DNA from: Stagonosporopsis chrysanthemi
Taxonomy: Eukaryota > Ascomycota > Dothideomycetes > Pleosporales > Didymellaceae
DNA length: 64,000 bases
NCBI GenBank assembly: GCA_022560025.1
Contig: JAFISE010000157.1
Span: 1-64,000 of the forward strand
Direction of reading: 5' to 3'
Shown: in pieces, positions 23,621 to 36,109 of the stretch
Position numbering within the stretch: position 1 is the stretch's first letter
How the letters are laid out: each line of letters opens with the position of its first letter
The notes under the pieces: generated by a model
Database searches by the model: none
What the model saw: the letters and a program-made list of their open reading frames with translations, nothing else
What the model was told of the DNA's origin: nothing
Program-made: the position numbers and the translations under genes

Positions 23621-26131
23621 GTTAAGAAAAATATAATATACTCTATAGGCAAGCAAACTAATAAGCAAGCAGGCTACTTTTATACAGCCTTTACTAAAAC
23701 CTAACTTATTATAGCTTAAGACACTATACTTTAGTACTCTATAGTAGACTTTAGTATATAATATTATTTAAAGACTACTTCTATTAGAATCTAGCCTAAG
23801 CTACTAAGCTAAACAAGTACTAAAAAGGTTTACAGTACTTACAGACTGTAAGTACAGGCTTAGAGCAGTACTATATTATTACTGTTAGCCTAGCTAGAGT
23901 CTAACAGTCTAGAGCCTAATAGCTAAGGCCTAACAACTTCTATATTAATCTTGTATATTTACATACTATAAATAATCTAAATACACTATCTATAGTACTT
24001 TTAGATTAGCTTACTCTCTTAAGTGTATACTTATTTCTTTAGCTTTTTTCTATTACTACGCACTCTAAACTCTTTTAGAGCTGCTAGTTACTACTAATTT
24101 TAAACTATTAAAGTCTCTTTCTTCTAAACCTACTATCTTTTGTATAATTTTTATTAACTAGTAGCTTTATTAGCTGCTTAAAACTTGCTAATTTCTTATT
24201 AAGCTAAAACTAGCTTATAGAATAAAATTACTCTTTTCTTTATATAGTGCTTAAGTACGCTTAGAATAGAGTTTAGTAAGCTAATCTACTATATCTTATA
24301 CTTCTCTTAAATTAGAGTTAATTACAACTTGAATTTTAGAGTATTACTAGAGGTTTGCAACTGCTAGAGCTTGCTATTAGTATAAAGTAGTAGTAATAAA
24401 GCCTGCAGCTTTATACTAAGAGTTAAAACAACTTATTCTAAGTTAAAAAGAGCTAATCTAGCACTTTAGAAGTCTGTTTAGATACTACTAAGAGTTAATA
24501 TTATATTATAAACTGCTTTAAAGCTTAGAAAGAACTTAGTCTCTATAAAGTAAGTAATCTAGTTATATATAAGTATTTTAGCTTAACACCTATACGCTTA
24601 CTTTAAAGAAGTAAAACAACCTATATTAAGTAGCTATAAAAATTGTAACAAGTAAATAAGTATATATATAGTAACAATCTTATTATCTTTATAGTACTAC
24701 TAGAATTAAAGTAAGTTATAGCTTTAATAGCTATTAATAACAAGTAGTTAGTAAGTACTAATAGTATGCTTCTTTGTATACGCGTTAAAGTACTTTAATT
24801 ACTTAAGACTAAGACTATTAGTAGTCTAGCTATTACTAGAGACTCTAATAATTTAATTCTAAGGCAGGTTTTCTTCTTTTTACTAGCTAAGAAAGGTATT
24901 GGTGTGCTTTAAAAATAATAAAAAGCAAAATAGTATATCTTTTTATGTTAATAACTTGTATAACTATTATCTACTCTTAATTGCCTTGCTAGACTATCTT
25001 TAGCCTTCTTTGTGTTTTTAAAGCTATAGCAACTACTCTTAAAGAGATCTAGCTTATTATAAAACCTCTTTTACTAAAGTTATAAGTATTATTATCTTAG
25101 ATGCTATACTTAGCTTTAATATTAGCTACTAGGCTAAACTAGCTCTATATAACTTCTTAATCTTTATAAACAGCTTACTTATAGTTATATCTATAATTAA
25201 ACTTTACTTTAAGCTCTAGCTAGTACTTTATAAATATACTAGGCTAGTTTATACTAATAAAGCCTAGATTATACTTATTGTGCAGATAATTAGCTATAGT
25301 AGCTATATCTACTAGCTAAGAGCTTAATCTTTATATATCTAGCTTAAGTATATACTTAATAATTTTCTTCTTCTTGTTATTAAACTCTTATAAGTTAGGT
25401 ATAGTATTACCTTATAAAAGTTATCTAGTATATTAATAGCTTAGTATGCTTTAAAGCATTTAATAGATAGCTATAGACTATACTATATTGCTAAGAGAGA
25501 TTTACGTCTTGTTTAAGAGCTTAAAGTGCAAGCTATATCTAAGCTTCTTAAGACGTATTAATAATAGGTTGTTATTAAGATATTAGTATAGAAAGATTAC
25601 CTTAGTATAAGCTAGCAAATAAGTAGAAGTTAGATAGGGGTTAAGGTAGTATATAACAGTACCTAACCCCTATCTAACTCTAAGGTCTATAAACTCTCTA
25701 TAGGTTCTAAGTAATATATCTTAGCTAAAACTAATCTAAATTAAGCAAGTAATAATTTTTTTAAAAGCTTTAGCTTTGTATATTCTATTATATAATATAT
25801 TACTAAGCTGTATCTTAAAAAACTATAGAGTTATATCTAGGCTAGTAAATAGGTTTAAAGTACCTAGTAGTAGGTAGAAGTTAAGTTAAGGTTGCACAGA
25901 CTTTAAAGTAGTAGTTAGGTTAAGGTTTTATAGGCTAAGAGTAAAAATTAAGTAAAAGTACTTCTAGTATAGGTAGAGATAAATATTAGGTTATACAGAC
26001 CTAGGTTAGAGTTAAGTTAAAGGTACTTACTAGAGTATATAATTTTAAGCTGTAATAAATAGCTTATCTTGCTATAAAATAACTATATTAAAGTAAGCTT
26101 ACTATAGTATATAATAATAAGCAGTAATAAT
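23621..26131. repeat. AT-rich, RIP-mutated repeat DNA (unresolved), with MITE-like fragments at the right
   Basis: No open frame of useful length in any frame; stops are mostly TAA/TAG and TpA is very frequent. I could not assign the first ~2 kb to a family. Two MITE-like starts occur, TAAGCTAGCAAATAAG at 25607-25622 and TAGGCTAGTAAATAGG at 25838-25853. They match the termini of the hAT-like MITE at 48177-48550 and the segment at 59430. A hairpin at about 25627-25680 has arms of about 20 nt (GTTAGATAGGGGTTA and its complement). About 25975-26131 is an inverted, roughly 90% similar copy of about 59615-59779. Confidence 0.6.
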
Positions 26132-26376
26132 TATAAAGAGCATACTGCTAAGAGCTATTACTAGTATAAACTAAATAAATTTAATAAAAAATAAATATAG
26201 TATAGTAGCTATTTATTTATAGGAGCTGTAGCTAGAGCCTAGTAAGCTCTAGCTCTAGCTTCTAGAGTTTTTATACTCTGCTTTAGAAGTAAGGTAGTTC
26301 TGTAGCAGAGCTCTAATAAGTCTAATCCTAAGGTATATAAGTACTAAGGTGCTAGTTACAAGCCTAGCTTCCTATA
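26132..26376. repeat. LTR-like direct repeat of outer element D, left copy (245 nt)
   Basis: Aligns without length change to 47661-47905 in the same orientation. Both begin TATAAAGAGC and end with TATA after CCTAGCTT. The ends would be TGTA...TACA before RIP. Differences are mainly C/T and G/A. I found no convincing target-site duplication. Confidence 0.65.
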
Positions 26377-27707
26377 GTACTCTTTTACTTTAAGCTTATT
26401 TATCTTATATATTAGACTTAAAATAACTCTCTTAGTATTTATTTCTTACTTACTTTACTATATTTGTTGTAACACAGCATTGCTACTCTGCCTACTCTTG
26501 CTTGCCTGTTTTATTTTATTACTTACTATGGTTATTAAGCTTAAAGACAGGTCTGTGCGCAAGTATACTAGTAGTAGCTCTATCTAGGTACTTTATGTCT
26601 TTATCTTACTATAACACGTCTTTCTACTAATTACTAGCAGTTAACCTTTAGTAAGAAGTCTAAGTCTATACTACTGCCTTTACTAACTAAGAAGTATAGT
26701 ATTATTATCTTAGAGTTGTCTAGCTTCTTCTTTAAGTAGGTACTTAAGCAGCTTAATAGTAATATCTAGCTATTAGAGTTAGAAGGTAAAGATAAAACCT
26801 TGCCTAAAAACAAGCTTAAAGACTCTTAGGCTTACTACTATTACCTTTTTAACAATCTTAACTGCGTGTTTAATAATATATATTCTTACTAGAGCTGCAA
26901 GGCTGTATATAGCTACTATATTAAGGTAAGTTCTAGTTTCTTTGCTTTAATACTTATTTATAGTAATTAGTAATAGCTACTTTATAAGTATTAAAGTAAG
27001 GTTGCTAAGTTCTTTATCTTATTTGTTTAATCTTTTAAGACAGTAAAGTAGTACTATTATTAGCTTAGTTCTATACTTATTTCTATCTATAATAACCTTG
27101 TAAAACGTTAAAATCTTAAGTGCTACAGCACTTTAGCTTTATACTCTAGCTCTAGAAAGAGTACGCAGTCTAGTTATAACCTAGACTAGTCTAAGTATAA
27201 GAAAGAGCTTAATAATAATACTAATACTGTAGCTTAATATAAGAGTATTATCTTAGCTTAGAATACTATTAAGTATCTAGAGTAAATTGTGCGTACTTAA
27301 GAAGCGTCTATAAAAGTCTAAAAAGAGCTCTTCTAGTAGGTTTATCTATAAGTAAACTTTTTTTTTAACTTTTTATTTCTAGCTTATAGACATTTACTAA
27401 TATATATTATAATCTTATACACTCTACAAGATTAGAAGCTGTCTATCTAGCCTTAATAATAACTAGCGCGCTAAGAACCTTATCTACTTAACTTATCCTA
27501 CTTCTACTAAAGCCTTTGCAGAGCTAATAGATAAGTTTAAAGCAGAGTACAATGCCTAGACAGCTAAGTGTTACTATTATAAGAATAAAACTACTCTGTC
27601 TATTAAGTCTAAGAGTGCTAGTAAGCTAAGTATTAAAGTAAAGAGCTTTTAAAGTATACAAGTAAAGTTAGTATAGTTCTTATAGTTCTTGTCTTTAGTA
27701 TAACGTA
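26377..27707 (+). pseudogene. Unidentified ORF relic, antisense to element D
   Basis: The plus strand reads coding-like in segments between RIP stops, for example LLELEGKDKTLPKNKLKD and CVFNNIYSY followed by CKAVYSYYIK, then after a gap NTIKYLE and EASIKV segments. A small cysteine cluster followed by a helical region is suggested. I do not recognise the family. Its orientation is opposite to the protease relic of element D, so it could be an antisense accessory ORF of D or an unrelated insertion. Confidence 0.3.
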
Positions 27708-27985
27708 TATAAGAACAAGCCTAGTTCTTTAAGCCTACCTTATACTACCTAACTTAGATCTGTCTTCTAACTACTCTTTAGTATAGTCTTCTCTAAGCTT
27801 TTAGGTATAAGAAGAGATGTCTCTACAGAGTTTAGATAGATAGTTTTAAAGTATTCTTTTATACAAGACCTATAGAAATAAAGATCTAGTCTTATAGTTT
27901 ATCTTAGTACTTTTATATACTTTATAGTAGATACCTATACCTTTTAGACTCTTCTAGCATCTTATATTATTATATTATACTTTAA
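27708..27985 (+). repeat. 5' LTR of chromovirus B
   Basis: About 278 nt beginning TATAAGAACAAGC, homologous to the LTRs at 28550, 37331, 43717 and 59780. The right boundary is placed by alignment to the fixed LTRs of copy A. Confidence 0.75.
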
Positions 27986-28549
27986 AACTTATCTTAGCTA
28001 GTAATAGCTTTATAATAATATTACTATAGTTTATTTAGTTATTTGCACAAGCATAGCTAGAGTATTTCGCCTAAACTAAACAAGTCTTTAAATTATTTAT
28101 ACTATAGTTAGAATTCTAGAGATCTTTTAATAACTAAAGCTTATAGGTTTAGAACTTTCTACAACTTACTACTCTAGAATTTACTTTAGAAAAGCTGCGT
28201 TAGATTGCACTAAGATAGATACTTAGAGACTATTAATAACCTACTTAATTTAGATATAACCTTAATATTAGGAAATCTATTAGAACTTACTACTTAGTCC
28301 TAGAACTAATTAAGAGCTAGACACTCTTAGAGCCTTGTATTAGTATAACTGTCTACTGCTAACAACAGATCTAATTTAGAGCTATTCTACTACAATCTGT
28401 TAGAAGAGATAGCCTAACTATAGCAGGAACTTGCTTAGTTACGTGCTAGTCTTACTTAGGCAGATTACTCTCTACTTATAATAAAAACACTACTAATAAG
28501 TATACTATATCAATCTACTATAAAGTAGCTATTAAAAGCTAGCTTAGTA

Positions 28550-28827
28550 TATAAGAACAAGCCAAGTTCTTTAAGCCTATCTTACATTACCTAACAACTA
28601 CCTGACTTAGATCTGTCTTCTAACTGCTCCTTAGTACAGTCTTCTCTAAGCTTCTAGGTATAAGAAGGGAAGCCTTTACAGAGTTTAGATAGATAGTTTT
28701 AAAGTATTCTTTTGTACAAGACCTATAGAAATAGAGATCTAGTCCTATAGTTTATCTTAGTGCTCCTATACACCTTGTAGCAGATACTTATACAATTTAG
28801 ACTCTTCTAGCATCTTGCATTAATATA
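28550..28827 (+). repeat. 5' LTR of chromovirus A
   Basis: 278 nt, the same length as the 3' LTR at 37331-37608. Differences between the two are mainly C/T and G/A, as expected after RIP. Confidence 0.88.
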
Positions 28828-28954
28828 TTATACTTTAAAACTTGTCCTAGCTAGTAACAGCCTTATAATAATATTGCTATAGTTTATTTAGTTATTTGCA
28901 CAAGCGCAGCTAGAGTATTATGCCTAAACTAAACAAGTCTTTAAATTGTTTATA

Positions 28955-30799
28955 ACGTGTTTGACAAGCAAGTCGCGCATACAAGCGAGTCGCGCACCCT
29001 ACTAATCTTGATTATCTATCCTATCTCAACGTATAATAGCTTTACACCACGTTACTCAATTGCGCTTAAATAAAGCTGATATACAGCTTGCTCTCTTATC
29101 TATTAATTAAAATTAAGTAGTTGCAAATTAACGCGCTGCTGCTCTTTACAACGTGCCAGAATTAACGCTACGTGATTGACGCGCTGGTCAACCTGCGCGA
29201 CGCAATTGCTAGCCCAACTCAAAGAAGCTTACTCTAAGAGAGGAGGAGGTGATTGTTCAATATATACTTAATCTAGATCTATGAGGATTTGCGCCTATGT
29301 ACGCAGCTGTACGTAGTATAGCAGATAGCCTGCTTGCTGCGCGCAGCGCAGGTTAGGTTGGCGTTAATTGGGCGCGCAACTTTGTTAAGCGTACAGACAG
29401 CCTTAAGGCTTGTTTCAATCGCGCGTACAATTAACAGAGAGCTCTATGCAAGGATCCTACCCTTATACGCGCCTGGTTTGAGCTTGTAGAGGAGACAAAG
29501 GCCAAGTAGAGTATCTGCAATAAGGACGTCTATAACTTTGACGAGGCTGGCTTTATAATAGGCAAGATTACAACACAGCTTGTTGTGACAGGGTTAGAGA
29601 GAAGAGGCAGGCCAAAGGCTATCTAGCCAGGCAATCGCAAGTGGGTAACCGTGATCGCTGCAATCAACGCTGCTGGCTAGGCTATCCTACTCTTCCTTAT
29701 CTTTGCTGGCTAGTATCACCTCTCTGCCTAGTACGAGGAGGATATCCCACGCAATTAGGTGATTGCAGTTAGCAACAATGGCTAGACAAACAACAAGCTA
29801 GGAGTTGAGTAGCTAAAGCACTTTGACGCTCACACAAAGACTCGCGTTGTTGGTGTGCGTCGCCTGCTTATCCTTGATGGACATAAGAGCTACTACTCTC
29901 TTAAATTTCAAGAGCTCTGCAAGGAGAGTAATATCTATACGCTCTGTATGCCACTTTACTTATCCTACCTGCTGCAGCCTCTTGACATTGGCTGCTTCTC
30001 GCCCCTCAAGCGCGCGTACAGCCGCAAGGTTAAGGGCCTCATACGCGATTATATCAACCATATCACTAAGCTCGAGTTTCTGCCTGCCTTTAAGGCAGCG
30101 TTTGAGCAATTGTTTACTACATCAAATATCTGCTCAGCCTTTCAAGGCGCAGGCCTTGTGCCTTACCAGCCAGACGCTGTTCTCTTAAGACTTGATATCT
30201 AGCTGCGTACGCCTACACCTCCTTAGGTAGAGGCTATCTGGCAGGCTCGTACGCTAAGTAACGCGCGCGAGCTTGAGGCTTAATCAACGCTGATTCGCGA
30301 GCGCGTACGCCAACACAAGAGCTCCTTGCCTGCCTTAATTATTAAGGCAATTGACTAGCTTAAGAAAGGCGCTGAGGTGATGATCCTGTCAGCCAAGCTC
30401 ATGCGCGAGAGGATCACTAGCCTTGAAAAGGCTAACGAGGCTGCGTGTGCGCGTAAACAACGCAAGAAAAAGAGACTCTAGAAAAGAGGAGTCTTAACAA
30501 AGGCAGCTAGAGAAGATCTACTTGCTCAACGTGAGGCTGATCAGCAGATTGCGCGCGAGGAGTGTCAAGGAGGAGAGCAATTAGGTGTCAGCCGCCAGGC
30601 TCTCGCGCGCTGTACAAGGTGCAGGCAACAAGGGCATAACGCGCGCACGTGTAAAAAAGATACTATAGTAACTACATAATACGATATATCAATATCTATA
30701 TACTATCTCCTCGCGTTGTAGAGTTAGAAGGCTTCAAAGTGATTAAGATTGGTAGGGTGCGCGACTTGCTTGTATGCGCGACTCGCTTGTCAAACACGT
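28955..30799 (+). mobile_element. Fot1/pogo-type (Tc1/mariner superfamily) DNA transposon
   Basis: About 1845 nt, with terminal inverted repeats of about 55 nt (ACGTGTTTGACAAGC outward; 28955-29010 and 30744-30799) and TA duplications outside. The uninterrupted site is seen in copy C (GTTTATACAATAGTTAGG). Inside each TIR the segment AAGCRAGTCGCGCA occurs twice in variant form, so the ends have a sub-repeat structure. Its GC content is clearly higher than that of the surrounding retroelement. It is the innermost and probably youngest layer of the nest. Confidence 0.9.
29100..30680 (+). pseudogene. Fot1/pogo transposase, RIP-inactivated
   Basis: The reading frame is continuous except for about 16 or more stops at former Gln or Trp codons. 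The order is a DNA-binding region (VPELTLRDR, then KKLTLREEEVIVQYIL); the first acidic block NFDEAGFIIGK; TGLERRGRPKAI; the second Asp in LLILDGHKSYYSLKF; the third in PLDIGCFSPLKRAYSRKV; and a C-terminal basic/helical region ending with a small Cys/His motif (CTRCRQQGHNARTCKK). All three acidic blocks of the DDE catalytic core are preserved at the residues that remain. A stop-free piece of 115 codons survives at 29855-30202. It is not functional. Confidence 0.9.
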
Positions 30800-31239
30800 T
30801 ATAACAGTTAGGATACTAGAGATCTCTTAACAACTAAAGCCTATAGGTTTAGAACTTCTTGCAACTTACTACTCTAGGATTAACTTTAGAAAAGCTGCGT
30901 TAGATTGCACTAAGATAGATACTTAGAGACTATTAATTACCTACCTAATTTAGATACAACTCTAATGTTAGGCACTACTACAGAACCTACTACTTAGTCC
31001 TAGAACTAATTAGGGGCTAGACGCCCTTAGAGCCCTGTATTAGCACAACTGTCCCCTGCTGACAACAGATCTAATTTAGAGCTATCCTACTACAATCCCT
31101 TAGAAGAGATAGCCTAACTGCAGTAGGAACTTGCTTAGTTACATGCTAGTCTTACTTTAGCAGATTACCCCCTACTTACAACAGAAACACTACTAATAGG
31201 TGTACTGTATTAATCTACTATAAGGCAGCTATCTAAAGC

Positions 31240-32210
31240 TAGCTTAGTACTTACAGTATGCAAGAAGCTTTCTAAAAAGACTTCTAATATTAAGGTTCTT
31301 ATAAATAGAAGTAACTCTACCTTTTAGTAATAGTGTGCCTCTATTTAAGACTAACTTAACATTAATACAGACTACTATTAGAGTGTATATACCTATATAG
31401 CCCTTGTCTAGGGTTATATATCTAGATTAGCTAAAGAATACTTAGAACCTTAGTACCTCTCTAACAAGGAGACAGATTGTTTTTACACTGTAGAAGAGAT
31501 AATTACGCTCTTTAAGATATACTTTGTTACTAGAAATAAGCAGGCAGAAAGCTAAGTAGCCTTTAATTAACTCTAAATAGAGAAATTAGAAGCTTTCTCT
31601 GCTTTTAAGAGCTGCTTCCTTAGTGTAGCTATTAAAGAAAAGGTACCCTAATTAGAATAGTTTTACTACATGTAGACTAAGATCTCTCTAAGTATTTAAG
31701 TACCTAATCTAGGCTTTAAGCAGCAATAACATAATTCCTTTACCTAAATAGTAGAATACCTAACTGCCTACAATATAGAAAAGAGAAACAACTCTACTAT
31801 GCTAACCTATGCTGTTTTGCAACCCCTAAGATTAACAAGAGCCTACTAGTTAGATGCAAAACAGAGCTCTGTTACAACAGGTTAACAAGATTACTCCTCT
31901 TCTAGCTAATCTACTTACTTTGCCTAGAGTACCCCTGTGCCCTGCTAACCCTCTAATATACCTGCACCTAAAAAGAATGTAACTCTAAGAGCTTGCTACA
32001 ACTATAAGAAGCTAGAACACTTTACTAAGGATTGCACAGTACTCTGCGTGCGCAAAATTAAGGTAGAATAAGAAGACTTTGTTAATGCTAAAGAAGACTT
32101 TGACAAGACTAATACAATCTCTATAAGAAACAGTCCTGCCTAGAAAGATTACTCTACATAGGCCTAAACTAATATAATCTATCTAATCTCTTACTGTCTT
32201 ATTTGTTTAG
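31240..32210 (+). pseudogene. gag relic of chromovirus A
   Basis: A coding-like stretch with many stops. It ends in a degraded zinc knuckle (about 31994-32035): C-Y-N-Y-K-K-L-E-H-F-T-K-D-C, where the second Cys is now Tyr and the Gly before His is Glu, both single transitions. The same motif is intact in copy C (about 61376-61417), which confirms the assignment. Confidence 0.8.
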
Positions 32211-32729
32211 CAGTTCTTATTTCCTTACCTCTACTATTCTTTGTAACTAAGAGCTTAGTGTTTAACTCTGCTCCTTAGTTAACACTAGTGCCTAAGGATT
32301 TTTGTTTTTAAACTCTAATATTACATATTCTATCTCTACTTTACTTTATAAACCTATCTAAAAGCTACTCTTCTTAGTCTAGGTTAAAGGTTTCTAGGAT
32401 TAAATTACCTCCTCTGTAACCTAGTATATACAGTTATACCTTATAGTTAACAGCTAGAAGGTGTACAACTACTCTTTTATTATTATAGACTTTAGATTGC
32501 AGGATTGTATTATTAGAATTAAATAGCTTAAGCGCTTTAAGCTGCAACTTGATATAGATAGGTCTTGGTTAATATAGCCTGCTAAATACCCTTGATTATA
32601 CAAACTTTACAACAACCTCTTAGAGAAGGCAAAGCCTAATAAGACGTAGAGCAACAGGATGCTCTATAGGAACAAGATAAGTATTAGTAACAACGCAGCT
32701 CTAGTACTACTGTTCAACGCATAAGAGGT

Positions 32730-35700
32730 ATATTAAAGTTGCCTAAGTTTTGTTTGCAACCTCTAGTGCTACCTAACAAAGTAGTAAACACCCCTGTAAC
32801 TAGTCTGACTAAGGTTACTACTATTGCTGCGCTCTTAGCTAACGCTTTCTACTTCTTAATAAAGAAACTGCAAAACAAGTTCTTTACAACTAGTCTGTAC
32901 AAGATTACTTATATTATAAAGAAGAAGCGCAACTAAGACAACTCTGAAAACGCCTAACTAATCTAGGAACGCTTGCTAGCTTAGTACTCTTAGTATGCTA
33001 ATGTGTTTAGCAAGACAGAAGCTAAAAGCCTTCTAGATTACTGCCTTTACAACTACAAGATTGTTCTAGAAGAACCTTTGCCTAACTACTATTCCTCCTT
33101 GTATAAACAGAACCTTAAAGAACTTAAGGTAACTAAGAAGTTTATACAGGATTAACTTTAATATAGTTAGATTAAACACAGCTAAAGCCTATTTGCATTA
33201 CCTATACTGTGTGTACAAAAACTAAATAGAAGCCTATGTATCTGTGTAGACTATTGCAAATTAAATAATTTAACTTGCAAAGACTCTTATCTAATACCCT
33301 GCATAGACAACCTGCTTATATAGCTATCTAAGGCAAAGATATTTACAAAGTTTAATATTTAATTAGCTTTTAACTAAATCTATATAGATCTTGCTTCTAA
33401 AGAGTATACTATATTCTAGATGTGTTACAGTATATACAAGTGCAAGGTCTTACTATTTAGTTTGTATAATAGCTCTGCTACGTACTAACGCTATATAAAC
33501 AACGTTCTAATTAACTACTTAGATAACTTCTATATTGCTTACTTAGATAATATTCTTATTTACTCTAAAGATGCTTAGACTTACTAGACACATGTTAAAA
33601 AGGTTCTAGAATGTCTTTACTCTGCAGGCCTACAAGTTAATATTAAGAAAAGTAAATTCTATATAACTTGTACTTAGTACCTTAGGTACATTCTTACAAA
33701 CAAAGGCATTAAGGTAGATTCTAAGAAGGTACAGGTTTTAGCAGACTAGAAGCTACTTACAACTATAACAGGTGTAAAATTGTTCTTAGGCTTTACTAGT
33801 TTCTATTAACAATTTGTGCCTAAGTTTTCTTAAGTAGCAAAACCTTTAATTATATTGCAGAGTCTGTTAAATGCCTTTAAATAGACTTTAGACTGCTAGG
33901 CTAGCTTTAAGAAGCTTAAACAGAGTCTATTAGCTATTCTAACACTGTGCTACTTTAACCTAGACCTTGAAACAAAGCTTAAGACTAACGCATTAGATAA
34001 AGTAGTAGCTAGTGTTATGTCTTAGAAACACGCAGACAACTACTAGTATCCTACAGCGTTCTACAGCTGTTTTCTATTAAGTTTAGAGCTTAACTAGGAG
34101 ATCTATAACAAAGAGCTCTTTGCTATCCTCTAGGCCTTTAATAAGTAGAGAGCAGAGCTAACATCTACACTAAATTAGATCTATGTCTACTCTAACTACT
34201 GTTTTCTAGAATATTTTATAACTACTAAAGTCTTAAATGCCTAACAAGCTAGGTAGGCAGAGGCACTTGCTCTGTTTAACTTCTAAATTAAGTACACCCT
34301 AGAGAAGAATAACAAGAGGGCTAATATCCTTAGTTAAAGAGAGTAAGACCTAGCTAACCTTAAGACAGCTTAGGAGGATAATCACTCCTAAGTGATTTTA
34401 GGTCTCTAACAACTCTACAACTGTATTAACTTTAATTTTGCCTAAGTCTATCTTTTATATTCCTTAGTACACGCTATCTGTACCTTGTAGCTAGAGATGC
34501 AGTTAGACTTCTTAGAACTAATCAAAGCTGTACTGCAATATAATTGCTAGGCCTTTAAGAAAGAGTAAAAATCTCTAACTCTTAGTTATTAGATCTATAA
34601 CAGTCTACTTCTATATTAATATTAGTTGTATATAGCTTTAGACTTCTTATTGTGCATGCGCCTTATCTAAGAAGCTTACAACTAAGTATCTACTGCTTAC
34701 CTAAGCGCGAAGATAACCTACTAGCTACTGTCCTAACAGTATTACTAGCAAGGCATAGGCGCTAGCTGTAAACAATATGTGCAAAATTGTATCTCTTGTT
34801 GCTGTAGTTATCTAAAACAGACCTAACTCTGCAGGTACCTGTACTTGTTGCTTATCTCTAATTAACCTATACAGTACCTGTATATAGATTTTAAGAATTT
34901 TCTAAAGGACAAAGCTAGAAATAATTAGATACTTGTTATTATTAACTGTTTAACAAAACAAGTAATTACAATCCTGTGCTACAAGACAACAACTATATAA
35001 GAGATAGCTTTCTTATTTATCTAATAGGTCTATTGTTTTAGTTATACCTCTAAGTTAATAGTATCTAATTATAGACCCTAGTTTATATCCTATTTCTAGT
35101 CTAAGTTCTGTTATATTATTAGCGCTAAAGTTAAGCTTTCTACTGCCTACTATAAGAAAACTAACAGCTAAACAGAGATTATAAACAAGTATATTAACTA
35201 GCAGCTATAACTGTTTGTAACGTACTATTAAGATAACTAGTCTAAATTGCTGCTGCTTATTAACTGCGCACAGCTTACTTTACCTTATTCTAGTATTAGA
35301 ATAACTCTCTATTAAGTATTGTTTAGAAGCAAACCTAGACAGAGCTAGCAGTAGAACAAACCTAATACAGATACGACTCCTTGTAACAACCTAAACTACT
35401 AAGATACACTTGCTCTAGCAACCTGTATATACTAAGCTTAGAAGGTAGCTAAGGAAAACATAGAAAAGGCGCAGCTGCAAATAAGAGCTACTAAGGACAA
35501 GCACTGCAGTCTAGTTAACTAGGCAGTAGGTAATAAGGTATACTTGTTAACTAAGAACTTAGCTGTTAAGCGTCCTAGCTAAAAGCTATCTAACCTATAG
35601 AAAAGTCTATTTAAAGTTCTTAAGCAAGTTAGTTATTTATAGCGTTTAAAACTTTCTTCTAGTTTACAAATTTATAACGTCTTTGCCCTAGATATGCTCT

Positions 35701-35940
35701 GCAAAGACCTAGCAGACTTTCTGCCTAGACAAGAAGCTCTAAAACTCTTAGGTGTCTTAATCTAAGGAGTTAAGGAATAAGAAGTATATAAGATACTAGC
35801 AAGCAAGCTCTTCTAATAACATTTAAAGTACTATATAAGCTAGGTAGGATACAACTCTAACTCTACCTAGTACCTAGCAGAAAACTTTAAGAACACTCTC
35901 TATAAGCTAAGCGTGTTTTATAATAAGTATTTATAATTAC
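32730..35940 (+). pseudogene. pol relic of chromovirus A (RT, RNase H, integrase, chromodomain)
   Basis: In order: a pre-RT segment (FYFLIKKLQNKFF); reverse transcriptase with LPNYY, CVDYCKLNN and the active-site box YLDNILIYS near 33540-33567; RNase H (KELFAIL, YVYSNYCFLEYF); an integrase zinc-binding part (CKQYVQNCISC) and core (YLYIDFKNF); and a C-terminal chromodomain (VGYNSNST, YLAENFKN) near 35805-35925. This order (integrase after RNase H, chromodomain at the end) defines Ty3/gypsy chromoviruses. Dozens of TAA/TAG codons interrupt it. Confidence 0.88.
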
Positions 35941-36109
35941 TAGGTCTTTTAAAGTAGTTACTAAATTAGATTAAATCCTAGAAAGAAAACAGCTAGTAAT
36001 AGTTTAAGTAAGTATGTTATAAATTTAAAAGATAAAGAAAATCTAGACTACTCTAAATACCTACTAACTTAGCTAAGTAACAAAGGAAAACGTCTACTCT
36101 ACTATACAG

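Noticed and set aside
25560..25700. CRISPR-like or tandem array
   Set aside because: The repeated motifs are two MITE-like ends with a hairpin, without regular spacing or spacers; a CRISPR array is not expected in a fungus.
29855..30202. Separate 115-codon gene in the AT-rich block
   Set aside because: It is the stop-free remainder of the Fot1/pogo transposase, not an independent gene.
32739..32936. 65-codon ORF repeated at 39120 and 62144
   Set aside because: The three are the same stop-free piece of the chromovirus polyprotein before the reverse transcriptase.
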